Below, piece after piece: positions 8,658 through 18,100 of a stretch of DNA of 64,000 nt (position 1 is its first letter; every line of letters begins with the position of its first letter). Source of the DNA: Oleiagrimonas citrea (GTDB lineage Bacteria > Pseudomonadota > Gammaproteobacteria > Xanthomonadales > Rhodanobacteraceae); assembly GCF_012395255.1 (NCBI RefSeq), contig NZ_JAAZQD010000001.1, positions 840,216 to 904,215 on the forward strand, read 5' to 3'. The translations under genes and the position numbers were made by a program. The notes beneath the pieces are model-generated. The model saw nothing but the letters and a program-made list of their open reading frames with translations, did not search any database and was not told the DNA's origin.

Positions 8658-10229
8658 TCAGGCCTCCGCATTCGCCGTGGTCAGGGCCGGTGACGGCTTG
8701 TGATCGCCGTGGTCGTCCGGTCCCCTGCGTATCGCGCGCACCATCAGGAACATCTCCACCGCGATGAAGGCGCTGTAGATCAGCACGAAACCAGCCAGCG
8801 AGAACACCATGTAGGTGACACTGTGGGTCGAGGCCGACATCCACGTCGGCAGTACGCCGTACACCGTCCACGGCTGCCGGCCCAGCTCGGCGACCAGCCA
8901 GCCCGCCTCGTTGGCGATGAACGGCACCGGGATCATCCACGGCGCGATCTTCAGGAACCAGCGCCGTCGCTCCACGTTGTTACGCAGCGTGAAGACCACC
9001 GCGAGGATGAAGAACGCCAGCATCGCAAAGCCGAACGCAACCATCGTGCGGAACGCCCAGAATACCGGCGCCACAGGAGGAATCGTCGCCTTCGCCGCGG
9101 CGTCGACATCGGCGTCCGTCACCTTGCTCAGATCGTGCTGGTAGCCCTGCACAAGGAAACCGTAGCCGAGGTCGTCCTGATGCTGGCGGAACGTCGCCAG
9201 CGCGGTCTGGTCCTCAGGATTCTTCGATAACGTCTGCAGGGCCTGCACCGCCGGAATGCCGTTGCGGATGCGCTGCTTGGCCATGGCCTCGAGCTGATCC
9301 ACGCCCGGCACGCTACCGTCCACCGAGTGCGTGACCAGCAGCGAAAGCGCGTAGGGAATCTGCAGTTCGCCGTGGTTGGTCTGGTCCTTCTGCGACGGGA
9401 ACGCGACCACGTTGAACGGCATCGGCCCCTGCTCGGTCTTCCACAGGGCTTCCATCGCAGCCAGCTTGGTCGGCTGCGCCTGACCGCCGACAAAGCCCAG
9501 CGCGTCACCCAGTGTGATGACGCCGAGCGTGGCCAGGATGCCGAAGATCGCCGCCACGCGGAACGAGCGACGTGCCAGTTCCGTATGACGCTTGCGCAGC
9601 ATGTAGAACGCGCTGACGCCGCACACGAAGATCGCCGCAGTGACGTAGCCGGCGATGGACGTGTGCACGAACTTCGCCTGCGCATCGTGACTGAAGATCA
9701 GGTCGGTGAAGCTGCTCAGCTCCATGCGCATCGTGTGCGGATTGAACGAGGCACCCTGCGGCGTCTGCATGAAGCTGTTGGCGATCAGGATCCACAACGC
9801 CGACAGATTCGAACCCACCGCCACCAGGTAGGTCACGGCCAGATGCTGACCGCGCTTGAGGCGGTCCCAGCCGAACACCATGATGCCGACGAAGGTCGAC
9901 TCCATGAAGAACGCCATCAGGCCCTCGATGGCCAGCGGCGCGCCAAAGATGTCACCGACGAAGCTCGAGTAGAACGACCAGTTGGTGCCGAACTCGAACT
10001 CCATAGTGAGGCCGGTGGCCACGCCGATGGCGAAGTTAATGAGGAAGAGTTTGCCCCAGAACTGGGCCATGTCCTTGTAGATCTTGCGCCCGGTGGTGAC
10101 GTAGATCGTCTCCATCGCAGCCAGCAGGAAGGACAGTCCCAGTGTCAACGGCACAAACAGGAAGTGGTACAGCGCGGTAGCGGCGAACTGCCATCGCGAG
10201 AGTTCGACAACGGTCGAGTCGATCATCAT
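8658..10229 (-). CDS. cydA: Cytochrome bd ubiquinol oxidase subunit I
   Basis: Catalytic subunit carrying hemes b558, b595 and d; oxidises quinol and reduces O2 without proton pumping. The N-terminus (VELSRWQFAATALYHFLFVP) is the CydA hallmark, with the heme-ligand His in ALYHFLF. GRQPWTVYGVLPT lies near the C-terminus. The length of about 523 residues fits the long Q-loop (E. coli) type. Two adjacent ATGs (10229 and 10226) are possible starts; an AGGGAA lies just upstream of the first. First gene of the cyd operon; an FNR-like box lies about 158 bases upstream. Confidence 0.96.
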   Translation of the reverse strand: MMIDSTVVELSRWQFAATALYHFLFVPLTLGLSFLLAAMETIYVTTGRKIYKDMAQFWGKLFLINFAIGVATGLTMEFEFGTNWSFYSSFVGDIFGAPLAIEGLMAFFMESTFVGIMVFGWDRLKRGQHLAVTYLVAVGSNLSALWILIANSFMQTPQGASFNPHTMRMELSSFTDLIFSHDAQAKFVHTSIAGYVTAAIFVCGVSAFYMLRKRHTELARRSFRVAAIFGILATLGVITLGDALGFVGGQAQPTKLAAMEALWKTEQGPMPFNVVAFPSQKDQTNHGELQIPYALSLLVTHSVDGSVPGVDQLEAMAKQRIRNGIPAVQALQTLSKNPEDQTALATFRQHQDDLGYGFLVQGYQHDLSKVTDADVDAAAKATIPPVAPVFWAFRTMVAFGFAMLAFFILAVVFTLRNNVERRRWFLKIAPWMIPVPFIANEAGWLVAELGRQPWTVYGVLPTWMSASTHSVTYMVFSLAGFVLIYSAFIAVEMFLMVRAIRRGPDDHGDHKPSPALTTANAEA

Positions 10230-10350
10230 GGATTCCCTGGTAGCCAACCTGTGCACCGGCGGGGAAGCCCCCGGACCGGCGACAACACGAACACCCTACT
10301 ATCTTGGATGTCGCGTTGCAGCGTACTCCAAGGATGCACGGCAAACTCGC

Positions 10351-10373
10351 GGCAGAATGTCGCGAATTCTGCC
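10351..10373 (-). promoter_or_regulatory. Dyad GGCAGAAT-N7-ATTCTGCC upstream of cydA
   Basis: Perfect 8-base inverted repeat with a 7-base spacer, centred about 130 bases upstream of the cydA start. It lies about 30-40 bases downstream, in the direction of cyd transcription, from the FNR-like box. That is where the core promoter or transcript start would be expected if the box activates a class-II promoter. It could be an operator for a repressor. The repeat is seen; the role is inferred. Confidence 0.4.
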
Positions 10374-10387
10374 TACCTGCGCGGGAG

Positions 10388-10401
10388 TTGACTCAGATCA
10401 A
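10388..10401 (-). promoter_or_regulatory. FNR/Anr-like box upstream of cydA
   Basis: The sequence TTGACTCAGATCAA matches the FNR/Anr consensus TTGAT-N4-ATCAA at 9 of 10 defined positions. It lies upstream of cydA in the cydA-cysB intergenic region. Cytochrome bd operons are commonly controlled by FNR/Anr-type oxygen sensors, so this is a plausible oxygen-response site for cydABXDC. Confidence 0.55.
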
Positions 10402-10421
10402 TTGCGGGAAGAGATGGAGGC

Positions 10422-10460
10422 GGCGCGACCGCCCGGAACCTCGCTCCGGACGGTCGCGCC
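10422..10460 (-). terminator. Hairpin downstream of cysB
   Basis: A 15-base stem (arms 10422-10436 and 10446-10460, one mismatched pair) with a 9-base loop lies about 20 bases after the cysB stop. No long T tract follows on the minus strand, so intrinsic termination is plausible but not certain. It also separates cysB transcription from the cyd regulatory region. Confidence 0.5.
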
Positions 10461-10480
10461 TTGCAACGACCACGAGACGG

Positions 10481-11482
10481 CTAGGCTGCCACGTGGGTAC
10501 GCATGGCGTCGCGCTGCAATTCGCTCCAATGCGGCGGTGCGGGCCAATTCGGCTCGAACTCGCCACTGAGCGCAGCCTGCAGATCGCGGCGATCCAGGTG
10601 CGGCGCGAACTGCTCGACAAGATCCAGCGTGTAACTGCGCAACACGCGGTCGCGGCGCAGCACCAGCCAGGTGGTGCAGTCGGGCAGGAGATGCGCGGCA
10701 TCGAGCATCTGCAGCTCACGGTTGTCCTCGGGACGAATCGCCATCTCGGCCAGGACGCCGACGCCGAGGCCGGCGCGCACGTAGGTCTTGATGAGATCGG
10801 CATCGCTCGAGGTGCACGCGAACAGGGGACGCATGCCGGCCGATTGGAACGCCTGCTGCAGCGAGGACTCCGGTCGCAGCGAGGAGTCGTAGCTGACCAG
10901 CGGCTGCCCGGCCAGATCGCCCAGGCGCAACGGCCGGCTCAGGCGCGCCAGCGCATGGCCGCGCGGCACGACGACCGATCGCCGCCAGCGGTACAGCGGC
11001 ACGGCCAGTCCGCCCAGCGGCGCCGGGCCACTGCTGCTGATGATGGCCAGATCGGCCTGTCCGCCGGCGAACAGGCCATGGATCTGCGCGTCGCCATGCG
11101 GACGCAGATGCAGGCCCACGCGCGGATGCTTGCGGCCGAAGGCGGCAATCGCGGATGGCAGCACGAAACGTGCCTGAGTGTGGGTGGTGAGCACGGTCAG
11201 ATCGCCGTGCGCGTCGCCGCGCAGGTTGGCCGCGAGTGCGCGGATGCTGCGGGCTTCGTCGAGGATGGCGCGGGCGCGGGCGATGACTTGCTGCCCGGCG
11301 GGCGTGACCGACTTGAGGCTCTTGCCCTTGCGCGCGAAAAGCTGGAAACCGAGTTCGCCTTCAAGCTGCTTGAGTTGCTTGCTGACGCCAGGTTGCGTGG
11401 CGTGGATGCGCTCGGCGGCCAGAGTGATGTTTAGGCCGGAATCGGCGATGGAAACGATATAACGGAGCTGTGTCAGGGTCAT
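10481..11482 (-). CDS. cysB: CysB-family LysR-type transcriptional regulator
   Basis: Regulator of sulfur assimilation; CysB homologues sense N-acetylserine or O-acetylserine. The 333 residues have an N-terminal helix-turn-helix (LAAERIHATQPGVSKQL) and a ligand-binding domain. CysB-specific stretches are TTHTQARFVLP and SSDADLIKTYVRAGLGVGV. The start is MTLTQLRYIV at 11482; the frame stays open further upstream, but that extension is proline-rich and unlike the family. It is divergent from the peroxiredoxin and cysteine synthase genes, which are natural targets. Confidence 0.88.
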   Translation of the reverse strand: MTLTQLRYIVSIADSGLNITLAAERIHATQPGVSKQLKQLEGELGFQLFARKGKSLKSVTPAGQQVIARARAILDEARSIRALAANLRGDAHGDLTVLTTHTQARFVLPSAIAAFGRKHPRVGLHLRPHGDAQIHGLFAGGQADLAIISSSGPAPLGGLAVPLYRWRRSVVVPRGHALARLSRPLRLGDLAGQPLVSYDSSLRPESSLQQAFQSAGMRPLFACTSSDADLIKTYVRAGLGVGVLAEMAIRPEDNRELQMLDAAHLLPDCTTWLVLRRDRVLRSYTLDLVEQFAPHLDRRDLQAALSGEFEPNWPAPPHWSELQRDAMRTHVAA

Positions 11483-11833
11483 GAGGGTTGTTCCGAAGGT
11501 GGGCGTTGGCGGTGGTGGCGGGGACCTGCATACATGCGCCAGCAATAATTGGTATTGATCGTGCAAATGTTCATGGTTAGACGTTTCATGGTGTTTCCCT
11601 CGTGAAAACCGGCACCGCGCCGGTTATGAGTCTTGAACATATCAGCAGACAGCATATCGGTCCACCGCCCTCATTTGGACGTCTATCACTCCAAATCACG
11701 CACAGCGAACAACATACCGAAAAGGCATACCGGAACAGCCAGCCTTCATTTCACGCGCCGCCAAGCTCCGCGTAGGGTCGAGGATCGACGCCACCCCGGC
11801 GTCTCCGTCGCCCCCGCAAACACGGAGTTACGC
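11483..11833. other. Divergent cysB / peroxiredoxin intergenic region
   Basis: This 351-base gap holds the promoters for cysB (leftward) and the peroxiredoxin gene (rightward). A small hairpin, AACCGGC-N5-GCCGGTT, lies at 11607-11625. The segment 11540-11580 is AT-rich compared with its surroundings and may be the promoter core. I cannot place a CysB site with confidence and see no gene. Confidence 0.45.
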
Positions 11834-12469
11834 ATGAGTCTTCCCCTCGGCGAAACCGCCCCCGATTTCACCGCCGATTCCACCGAAGGTCCGCTGCAGT
11901 TCCATGCATGGAGCGGCGACCAGTGGGTCGTGTTCTTCTCGCACCCGAAAGACTTCACCCCGGTGTGCACCACCGAACTGGGTGCCTTCGCACGTCGCAA
12001 GGACGAGTTCGCACAGCGCAACACGCGGCTGTTGGGCCTGTCCGTGGACTCGGTGGACGACCACGCACGCTGGGCGCAGGACATCGCCGATGTCGGCGGC
12101 ACCCCGCTCAATTACCCGCTTCTGGCCGACCCCGAGCGGGCCGTCGCCAAGCTGTACGGCATGTTGCACCCCAAGGCCGACGCCAAGGTCACCGTGCGTT
12201 CGGTATTCATCATCGACCCGCAGAAGAAGGTGCGACTGACGCTGACTTACCCGCCCAGCGCCGGCCGCAACATCGACGAGATCCTGCGCGTGCTGGATTC
12301 GCTGCAGCTGACCGACGGCAAGCAGCTGACCACACCCGTGGACTGGCGAGCGGGCGAGGACGTGATCATCGCGCCCTCGGTTTCCGACGAAGCGGCCCGC
12401 GCGCGCTATCCCGACGGCTGGCGCGCGCTCAAGCCCTATCTGCGCCTGATTCCTGCCGAGCAGGCCTGA
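11834..12469 (+). CDS. 1-Cys peroxiredoxin (Prx6/LsfA type)
   Basis: Thiol peroxidase that reduces hydrogen and organic peroxides. The 211 residues have the Prx core with peroxidatic Cys in PVCTTE and upstream HPKDFTP, plus the long C-terminal arm ending YLRLIPAEQA seen in Prx6-type enzymes. No second (resolving) cysteine is obvious, so it is 1-Cys. The start ATG at 11834 follows GGAG by a good spacing. Pseudomonas LsfA of this family is induced by sulfate starvation; the position between cysB and a cysteine synthase gene suggests the same link here. Confidence 0.88.
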   Translation: MSLPLGETAPDFTADSTEGPLQFHAWSGDQWVVFFSHPKDFTPVCTTELGAFARRKDEFAQRNTRLLGLSVDSVDDHARWAQDIADVGGTPLNYPLLADPERAVAKLYGMLHPKADAKVTVRSVFIIDPQKKVRLTLTYPPSAGRNIDEILRVLDSLQLTDGKQLTTPVDWRAGEDVIIAPSVSDEAARARYPDGWRALKPYLRLIPAEQA

Positions 12470-12483
12470 ACCAACGCACCACG

Positions 12484-12516
12484 GCCCGTCCGGATTCGCT
12501 TGCGAACCGGACGGGC
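12484..12516 (+). terminator. Strong hairpin between peroxiredoxin and cysteine synthase
   Basis: Arms GCCCGTCCGG and CCGGACGGGC pair perfectly, and the stem continues through TTCGC/GCGAA with one bulged A, leaving a two-base loop. It starts 14 bases after the peroxiredoxin stop and ends 18 bases before the next start. There is no T tract, so it may be a processing or stability element, or a partial terminator that uncouples the two genes. Confidence 0.55.
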
Positions 12517-12534
12517 GAACCCATATCCGACACC

Positions 12535-13593
12535 ATGAATACAAACGCGCTCTTCCGCCCATCCGCACCTGTTTCACTTCCACGCAACGACCTGTCCACC
12601 GTCATCGGACAGACCCCGCTGATTCGGCTGCACGCCGCCAGCGAAGCCACCGGCTGCGACATCCTGGGCAAGGCCGAGTTCATGAACCCCGGCGGCTCGA
12701 TCAAGGACCGCACGGCGCTGGGTCTGCTCGACGATGCCGAGCGCCGCGGCCGGATCCGTCCCGGCGGCACCCTGATCGAGGGCACCGCCGGCAACACGGG
12801 CATCGGCCTGGCCCTGGTCGGCAACAGCCGCGGCTACCGCACCATCATCGTCATGCCGCAGACGCAGAGCGCGGAGAAAATCGCCGCCCTGCGCATGACC
12901 GGCGCCGAAGTGCGTCTGGTGCCCGCCGTACCGTACAAGGATCCTGGTCACTACGCCCACCGCGCCCGCGCGCTGGCCGAAGAGATGAACGCCGCCGATC
13001 CCGGCAGCGCCTGGTTCGCCGACCAATTCGACAACACCGCCAACCGCGACTTCCACGAAGCCACCACCGGCCCCGAGATCTGGGAACAGACCGGCGGCGC
13101 CGTGGACGGCTTCGTCTGCGCCACCGGCACCGGCGGCACCCTGGCCGGCGTCGGCCGCGCGCTGAAGGTGCGCAAGCCGGGCGTGCGCATCGCCCTGGCC
13201 GATCCGGCTGGTTCGGCGCTGGCGAACTACGTCAACCACGGCGAACTGAAGTCCGAGGGCAGTTCCATCAGCGAGGGCATCGGCTCCAGCCGCGTGACCG
13301 CCAACTTCGACGGCGCGCCGATCGACCTGGCCTGGAACATCCCCGACAACGAATCCGTACCGCTGCTGCACGCTCTGCTCACCGAGGAAGGGCTGTGCCT
13401 GGGCGGATCGAGCGGCGTCAACATCGCCGGCGCCATCCGCCTGGCGCGCGAACTCGGTCCCGGCCACACCATCGTCACCATGCTGTGCGATTCCGGCACG
13501 CGCTACCCACGGAAACTCTTCAACCCCTCCCTGCTGCGCGAAAAAAACATTCCGGTGCCCGGCTGGCTGGACCGGGCTTTTCCCGCCAACTGA
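12535..13593 (+). CDS. cysK: Cysteine synthase A-like O-acetylserine sulfhydrylase
   Basis: Second PLP-dependent cysteine synthase in the window, 352 residues. The PLP lysine is K57 in NPGGSIKDR. The phosphate loop reads TAGNTG rather than the usual TSGNTG. GTGGTLAGVGRALK and GGSSGVN are conserved. It is about 30-40 residues longer than E. coli CysK, mostly at the two ends. It follows the peroxiredoxin gene and is divergent from cysB, so it is probably the CysB-controlled synthase. A cystathionine beta-synthase role cannot be excluded from sequence alone. Confidence 0.85.
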   Translation: MNTNALFRPSAPVSLPRNDLSTVIGQTPLIRLHAASEATGCDILGKAEFMNPGGSIKDRTALGLLDDAERRGRIRPGGTLIEGTAGNTGIGLALVGNSRGYRTIIVMPQTQSAEKIAALRMTGAEVRLVPAVPYKDPGHYAHRARALAEEMNAADPGSAWFADQFDNTANRDFHEATTGPEIWEQTGGAVDGFVCATGTGGTLAGVGRALKVRKPGVRIALADPAGSALANYVNHGELKSEGSSISEGIGSSRVTANFDGAPIDLAWNIPDNESVPLLHALLTEEGLCLGGSSGVNIAGAIRLARELGPGHTIVTMLCDSGTRYPRKLFNPSLLREKNIPVPGWLDRAFPAN

Positions 13594-13686
13594 ATCGCCA
13601 CCCTGCACCGCCCGGTCAACCGGAGCGGCGGCGCATGCGTTCCGGTTCTTCGAAGGCCTGCCGCGCAGGTCCGCGAGGAAACACGC

Positions 13687-13935
13687 ATGAAGAGCACCCT
13701 GATCACCGCCCTGGCCGCCCTGTGCCTGTTCGCCGCCGGCAGCGGCGTCGCCACCGCACAGACCGCCCGCGAACACGCCCAGCACCGCCTGCAGCATCGC
13801 GCCGAGCGCGTGGACCGACGTACCGACCATCGCGCGCTGCGCGTCGAACGGCACAGCTCACGCCACGCGCTGCGGATCGAACACCGTGGCGACCGTCGTG
13901 CCATCCGACTCATGCGGCGCGCGGCGCGCAGCTGA
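13687..13935 (+). CDS. Small secreted Arg/His-rich protein, unknown function
   Basis: 82 residues. A clear Sec signal peptide (MKSTLITALAALCLFAAG, likely cleaved after VATA) is followed by a mature part of about 58 residues. The mature part contains about 18 arginines and 7 histidines, many in RxxHR-type spacing such as HRLQHR and DHRALRVERH. No cysteine is present. GAGGAAA lies just before the ATG. I do not recognise the family. The strongly cationic periplasmic product could bind anionic polymers, nucleic acid or metal; this is inference. It has its own terminator and stands alone between cysK and pyrC. Confidence 0.65.
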   Translation: MKSTLITALAALCLFAAGSGVATAQTAREHAQHRLQHRAERVDRRTDHRALRVERHSSRHALRIEHRGDRRAIRLMRRAARS

Positions 13936-13957
13936 CACGCAGGACTGTCCCCATGCG

Positions 13958-13992
13958 CACGGCGCGAATCATCGGATCGCGCCGTGTGTTTT
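13958..13992 (+). terminator. Rho-independent terminator
   Basis: CACGGCGCGA and TCGCGCCGTG form a perfect 10-base stem around a 9-base loop, followed by TGTTTT. It ends the transcript of the small secreted protein and lies 37 bases before the pyrC start. Confidence 0.75.
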
Positions 13993-14028
13993 CAGGACCT
14001 GCACCCGCAAACCGCTACACTATGCGCC

Positions 14029-15069
14029 ATGAGCGCAACCGAACTGACCTTGACCCGCCCCGACGACTGGCACCTGCACGTGCGCGACGGCGCCCTGCTG
14101 GCCGCCGTGCTGCCGGACACCGCGCGCCGCTTCGCCCGCGCCATCATCATGCCGAACCTGAAACCGCCGGTGGCCACGGTGGCGCAGGCCCGGGCCTATC
14201 GCGAGCGCATCCTGGCTGCTCTGCCCGAGGGCGCGGACTTTCAGCCGCTGATGACGCTGTACCTGACCGAAGCCACCACCCCGGACGACATCGCCGAGGC
14301 GCGCGAGAGCGGCTTCGTGCACGCGGTGAAGTACTACCCGGCTGGCGCCACCACCAACGCAGCCAGCGGCGTCACCGACCTCAGCCGTGTCTACCCGGTG
14401 CTCGAAGCCATGCAGCGACATGGTCTGCCGCTGCTGATGCACGGGGAAGTCACCGACTCCGCCGTGGACATGTTCGACCGCGAGCCGGTCTTCGTCGAAC
14501 GACATCTGACGCCGCTGCGCAATGATTTCCCGGACCTGCGCATGGTGCTTGAGCACATCACCACGCGCGAGGCCGCGCAGTTCGTGCAGGACGCCCCCGC
14601 GCACGTGGGCGCGACCATGACGCCGCAGCACCTGCTGATGAACCGCAACGCGATCTTCGTCGGCGGCCTGCGTCCACACCACTACTGCCTTCCGGTGCTG
14701 AAACGCGAGACGCACCGACAGGCGCTGATGGCGGCAGCTACCAGCGGCGACCCGAGCTTCTTCCTCGGCACGGACAGCGCGCCGCATCCGCGCCACGCCA
14801 AGGAAAGCGCCTGCGGCTGCGCCGGTATCTATTCCGCCCACGCCGGCATCGAGTTCTATGCCGAGGCCTTCGAAGCCGCCGACGCACTGGACAGGCTGGA
14901 AGGCTTTGCCAGCTTCCACGGCGCCGATTTCTACGGCTTGCCGCGCAATACCGACACCATCACCCTCAAGCGCGAAAGCTGGACGGTTCCCGAGGAAGTC
15001 GATTTCGGCGGCGTGCCGGGGGTACCCCTTCGCGCCGGTGATACCGTGGCCTGGCGACTGACGGACTGA
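14029..15069 (+). CDS. pyrC: Dihydroorotase (class II)
   Basis: Zinc amidohydrolase that cyclises carbamoyl aspartate to dihydroorotate in pyrimidine synthesis. The 346 residues match PyrC length. Metal-binding HLHVRDG is near the N-terminus; the carboxylated lysine is in [20 protein letters not shown] supplies the catalytic Asp. The start is MSATELTL at 14029. The frame is open 15 codons further upstream, but that segment lies in the preceding terminator. Single gene between two unrelated units. Confidence 0.95.
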   Translation: MSATELTLTRPDDWHLHVRDGALLAAVLPDTARRFARAIIMPNLKPPVATVAQARAYRERILAALPEGADFQPLMTLYLTEATTPDDIAEARESGFVHAVKYYPAGATTNAASGVTDLSRVYPVLEAMQRHGLPLLMHGEVTDSAVDMFDREPVFVERHLTPLRNDFPDLRMVLEHITTREAAQFVQDAPAHVGATMTPQHLLMNRNAIFVGGLRPHHYCLPVLKRETHRQALMAAATSGDPSFFLGTDSAPHPRHAKESACGCAGIYSAHAGIEFYAEAFEAADALDRLEGFASFHGADFYGLPRNTDTITLKRESWTVPEEVDFGGVPGVPLRAGDTVAWRLTD

Positions 15070-15187
15070 GACACCGTCGACAGACGGCCCGCTTTCGCCA
15101 TGCGTTACCCTGATCTCCGCACGTCTTGCGTGTTTCTATCGCGCAAACAGCATGCGATGATGCCTCAGGCGTTCCAAGGGGCCCACC

Positions 15188-18100
15188 ATGTCGGCCGGCA
15201 AGCAAGCTCCTGACTCGAATCCGGAGTCAAAGGTCAGCGGATTGCTGGACCTGCAGCGTGAGTTATTGACCGTGGTCGCCCGACACGGCGCCCTCGAACC
15301 ACGCCTGGACCAGCTCTGCCGACTCTTCGAGCAAGCCGTGGACGGCATGGTCGCCACCATCATGCAGCTCGACGCAGGCACGGACCGGCTGCGTTTCGTG
15401 AGTGGGCCGAGCGCGCCGAAGGACCTGCTTCGCCAACTCGACGACACCCAGCCAGGCGATGGCTACGGTTCGTGCGCACACACGGCCTGGACGGACCGGG
15501 CAACCTACGTCTGTGATGCCACGAAGGACCCTCACTGGACCGCAGTCCGCGACGTGGCGGCGGCGTCCGGCGTGCGTTCCTGCTGGTCGGCTCCGGTGCA
15601 CGATCGCGAGCAGAACATCATCGGGACCTTCGCCCTCACTTCGCTGCGGGCACACCTGCCCGATGACTACCAGCGGCGCCTTCTGGAACTGGGCGCGATC
15701 AGCGCCGGACTCCTGTTCGACCAGGAGAGCGAGGCTCGCGCCAAGGCCGATAGCGACCGAACCGTGCACCGACTCGCGCTGGTCGCCGACCACTCGCCGA
15801 ACGGCATCTTGTTCACCGACACCGCGGGTACCATCGAATGGGTCAACGCCAGCGCGCTGAAACTGCTCGAATGTGCAAAGGACGACATCGTCGGTGAGAA
15901 CCTCCGCGCCGTGCTGATGCAGGAGATGTCCGTCTTCGACAGCGATGCGGTGCTGCAGACCATCCGACGCGGCGAAGCATTCGCCGGTACATTGCAGCTG
16001 CGCCGCCCCTCCGGAAAGCGCTGGGCGGCACAGATCACCTGCACGCCGAGGCGGAACGCAGAAGACTCGCAGCTCGAAGGCGCCGTGGTGATGCTGATCG
16101 ACGTCAGTCCCTTGCAGCGCCTGTCCGAATTCAATGTGCTGCTAGCCAATGTGGACATGCGGCTATCGCGGCGCAACGAACCCGAGAAACTGCTGCAGGA
16201 CATCTGCGAACTCGCGGTTGCGCATGCCGGTCTCAGTCTGGCGTGGATCGGTCGGCCCGACCCGGACACCGGCTGGTTCGAACCGATGGCGGCGGCCGGC
16301 CCCGGCCGCCCTTACCTCGACGTCGTTCGAATTTCCAGCAACATGGACCTTCCCGAAGGACGGGGTCCTTGCGGCCTGAGCTGGAACGACGGCCAGACCC
16401 GCTTCGACTGCTCCTTCACGGACGACGAGCTCAAGCCGTGGGCGAAGGCCGCGCGTCAGCAGGGTTTCGCTGCCATTGCGGTATTGCCAATCCATCGCGC
16501 GGGCCAGCTGTGGGCCCTGCTATGCGTGTACCACACCGAACTGCACTCGTTCGATTCGGCGCTGCAGCAATTGCTGAAGACGATGTCGCGGAACATCTCC
16601 TCCGGCCTGGATCGCATCGACCTCATGCGCCGCGAAAGCGAGAGCCAGGCCCTGAACCAATCCATGCTCGAGAGCACTACCGTGGGCGTGGTGCTGACGC
16701 GCAACAATGTGGTCTTCCGCGCCAATCGCCGTGCGGCGGACATCCTCGGCGTCGCCGGACCAAAGGCCCTGGAAGGCATCCGCGCCTCGGCCTTCTACGG
16801 CGACCCAGATGCCGGCCGATGGCTTGCCAGACAGACCTATGAAGCGTTCGCGGACAACCGAAGGGCCATCTTCGAAATTCCGGCACGGCGGATGGACGGC
16901 CGCCGAATCTGGCTGCGGCTGGAAGGCGCTCCCTTCGATCACGACGACTACGACGAGATCTGGAGCCTGATCGACCAGACCGAGCAGCACCAGGCGATCG
17001 AACAGCAGACCCTGCTCGCCAATGCCATGTCCTCGGTGCAGGAAGGCGTGATCATCACGGACGCCCAGCAGCGGATCGTGTACGTCAATGAGGGCTTCCA
17101 CGCACTGACCGGTTACACCTTCAAGCAAATGCATGGCCGCACATGCAAGTTGCTACAGGGACCCGACAGTAACCCGGAGACCGTTCAACGCATCCATGCC
17201 GCCCTGCAGGACGAAGGCGCATTCGTCGGCGAAATTCTCAATTACCGCAAGGACGGCAGTACGTTCTGGAACCTGCTGACGATCAACCCGATTCTCGATG
17301 CGCAGGGCCGACTCAGTCATTACGTCGGCGTGCAACGCGACATCACCGACCTGCGCCAGCTGAACGCGCGCATGGAACATCTGGCCTTTCACGACGAACT
17401 CACCGGACTGCCCAATCGCCGAGCGCTGGATCGCTATCTGGCAGACGCTCTGCCCCGCAGTGTCGCCGACGATCAGGTCCTCGCCGTGGCCATGATCGAC
17501 CTGGACGACTTCAAGATCATCAACGACACCCATGGCCACGTCGGCGGCGACCGGCTGCTCAAGGGTGTCGCTCAGCGGATCCAACCCCTTCTGAGCAAAC
17601 ACGACTTCTTCGCCCGTCTGGGCGGGGACGAGTTCGTGGTGGTTTTCCACGAACGCTCCCAGCGCCGCGCGGAGAAACATCTGCGCAAGCGCTTCGACGC
17701 CATCGGCCGGCGATTCCGCGCGCCACTCGACGTCGGACTGGATCGTCCCATCCACGTCGGCCTGAGCATGGGCATCGCGCTGAGTCCGCAGCATGCCAGC
17801 GAGGGCGGCATGCTGTTGCGGCTGGCCGACGAGGCGCTGTTCAAGGTCAAGCGGAACAAGCTGGAGCGGGCCAACTGGTGGTCCATTCACGGCGAAGTGG
17901 ACGAGGAAGAGCTGGCCGTCTCGATTGCGCCCTACGGCGACAGCGCCTCCGAAACACTGGACGTGGCGCGCCCGCATCTGGCCGATGCACTGTCCGACAT
18001 CGTCGATGAGTTCTATGCACTGGTGCACACCGACCCCCACGCTTCGCGCCTACTGAACGGCCTGGCCCCTAAAGAGATCGAGCACCTCAAGCAGCGTCAG

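Noticed and set aside
5842..8693. Open frames antisense to cydD, cydX and cydB
   Set aside because: They lie opposite well-supported membrane protein genes and have Arg/His/Gln-rich translations with no domain.
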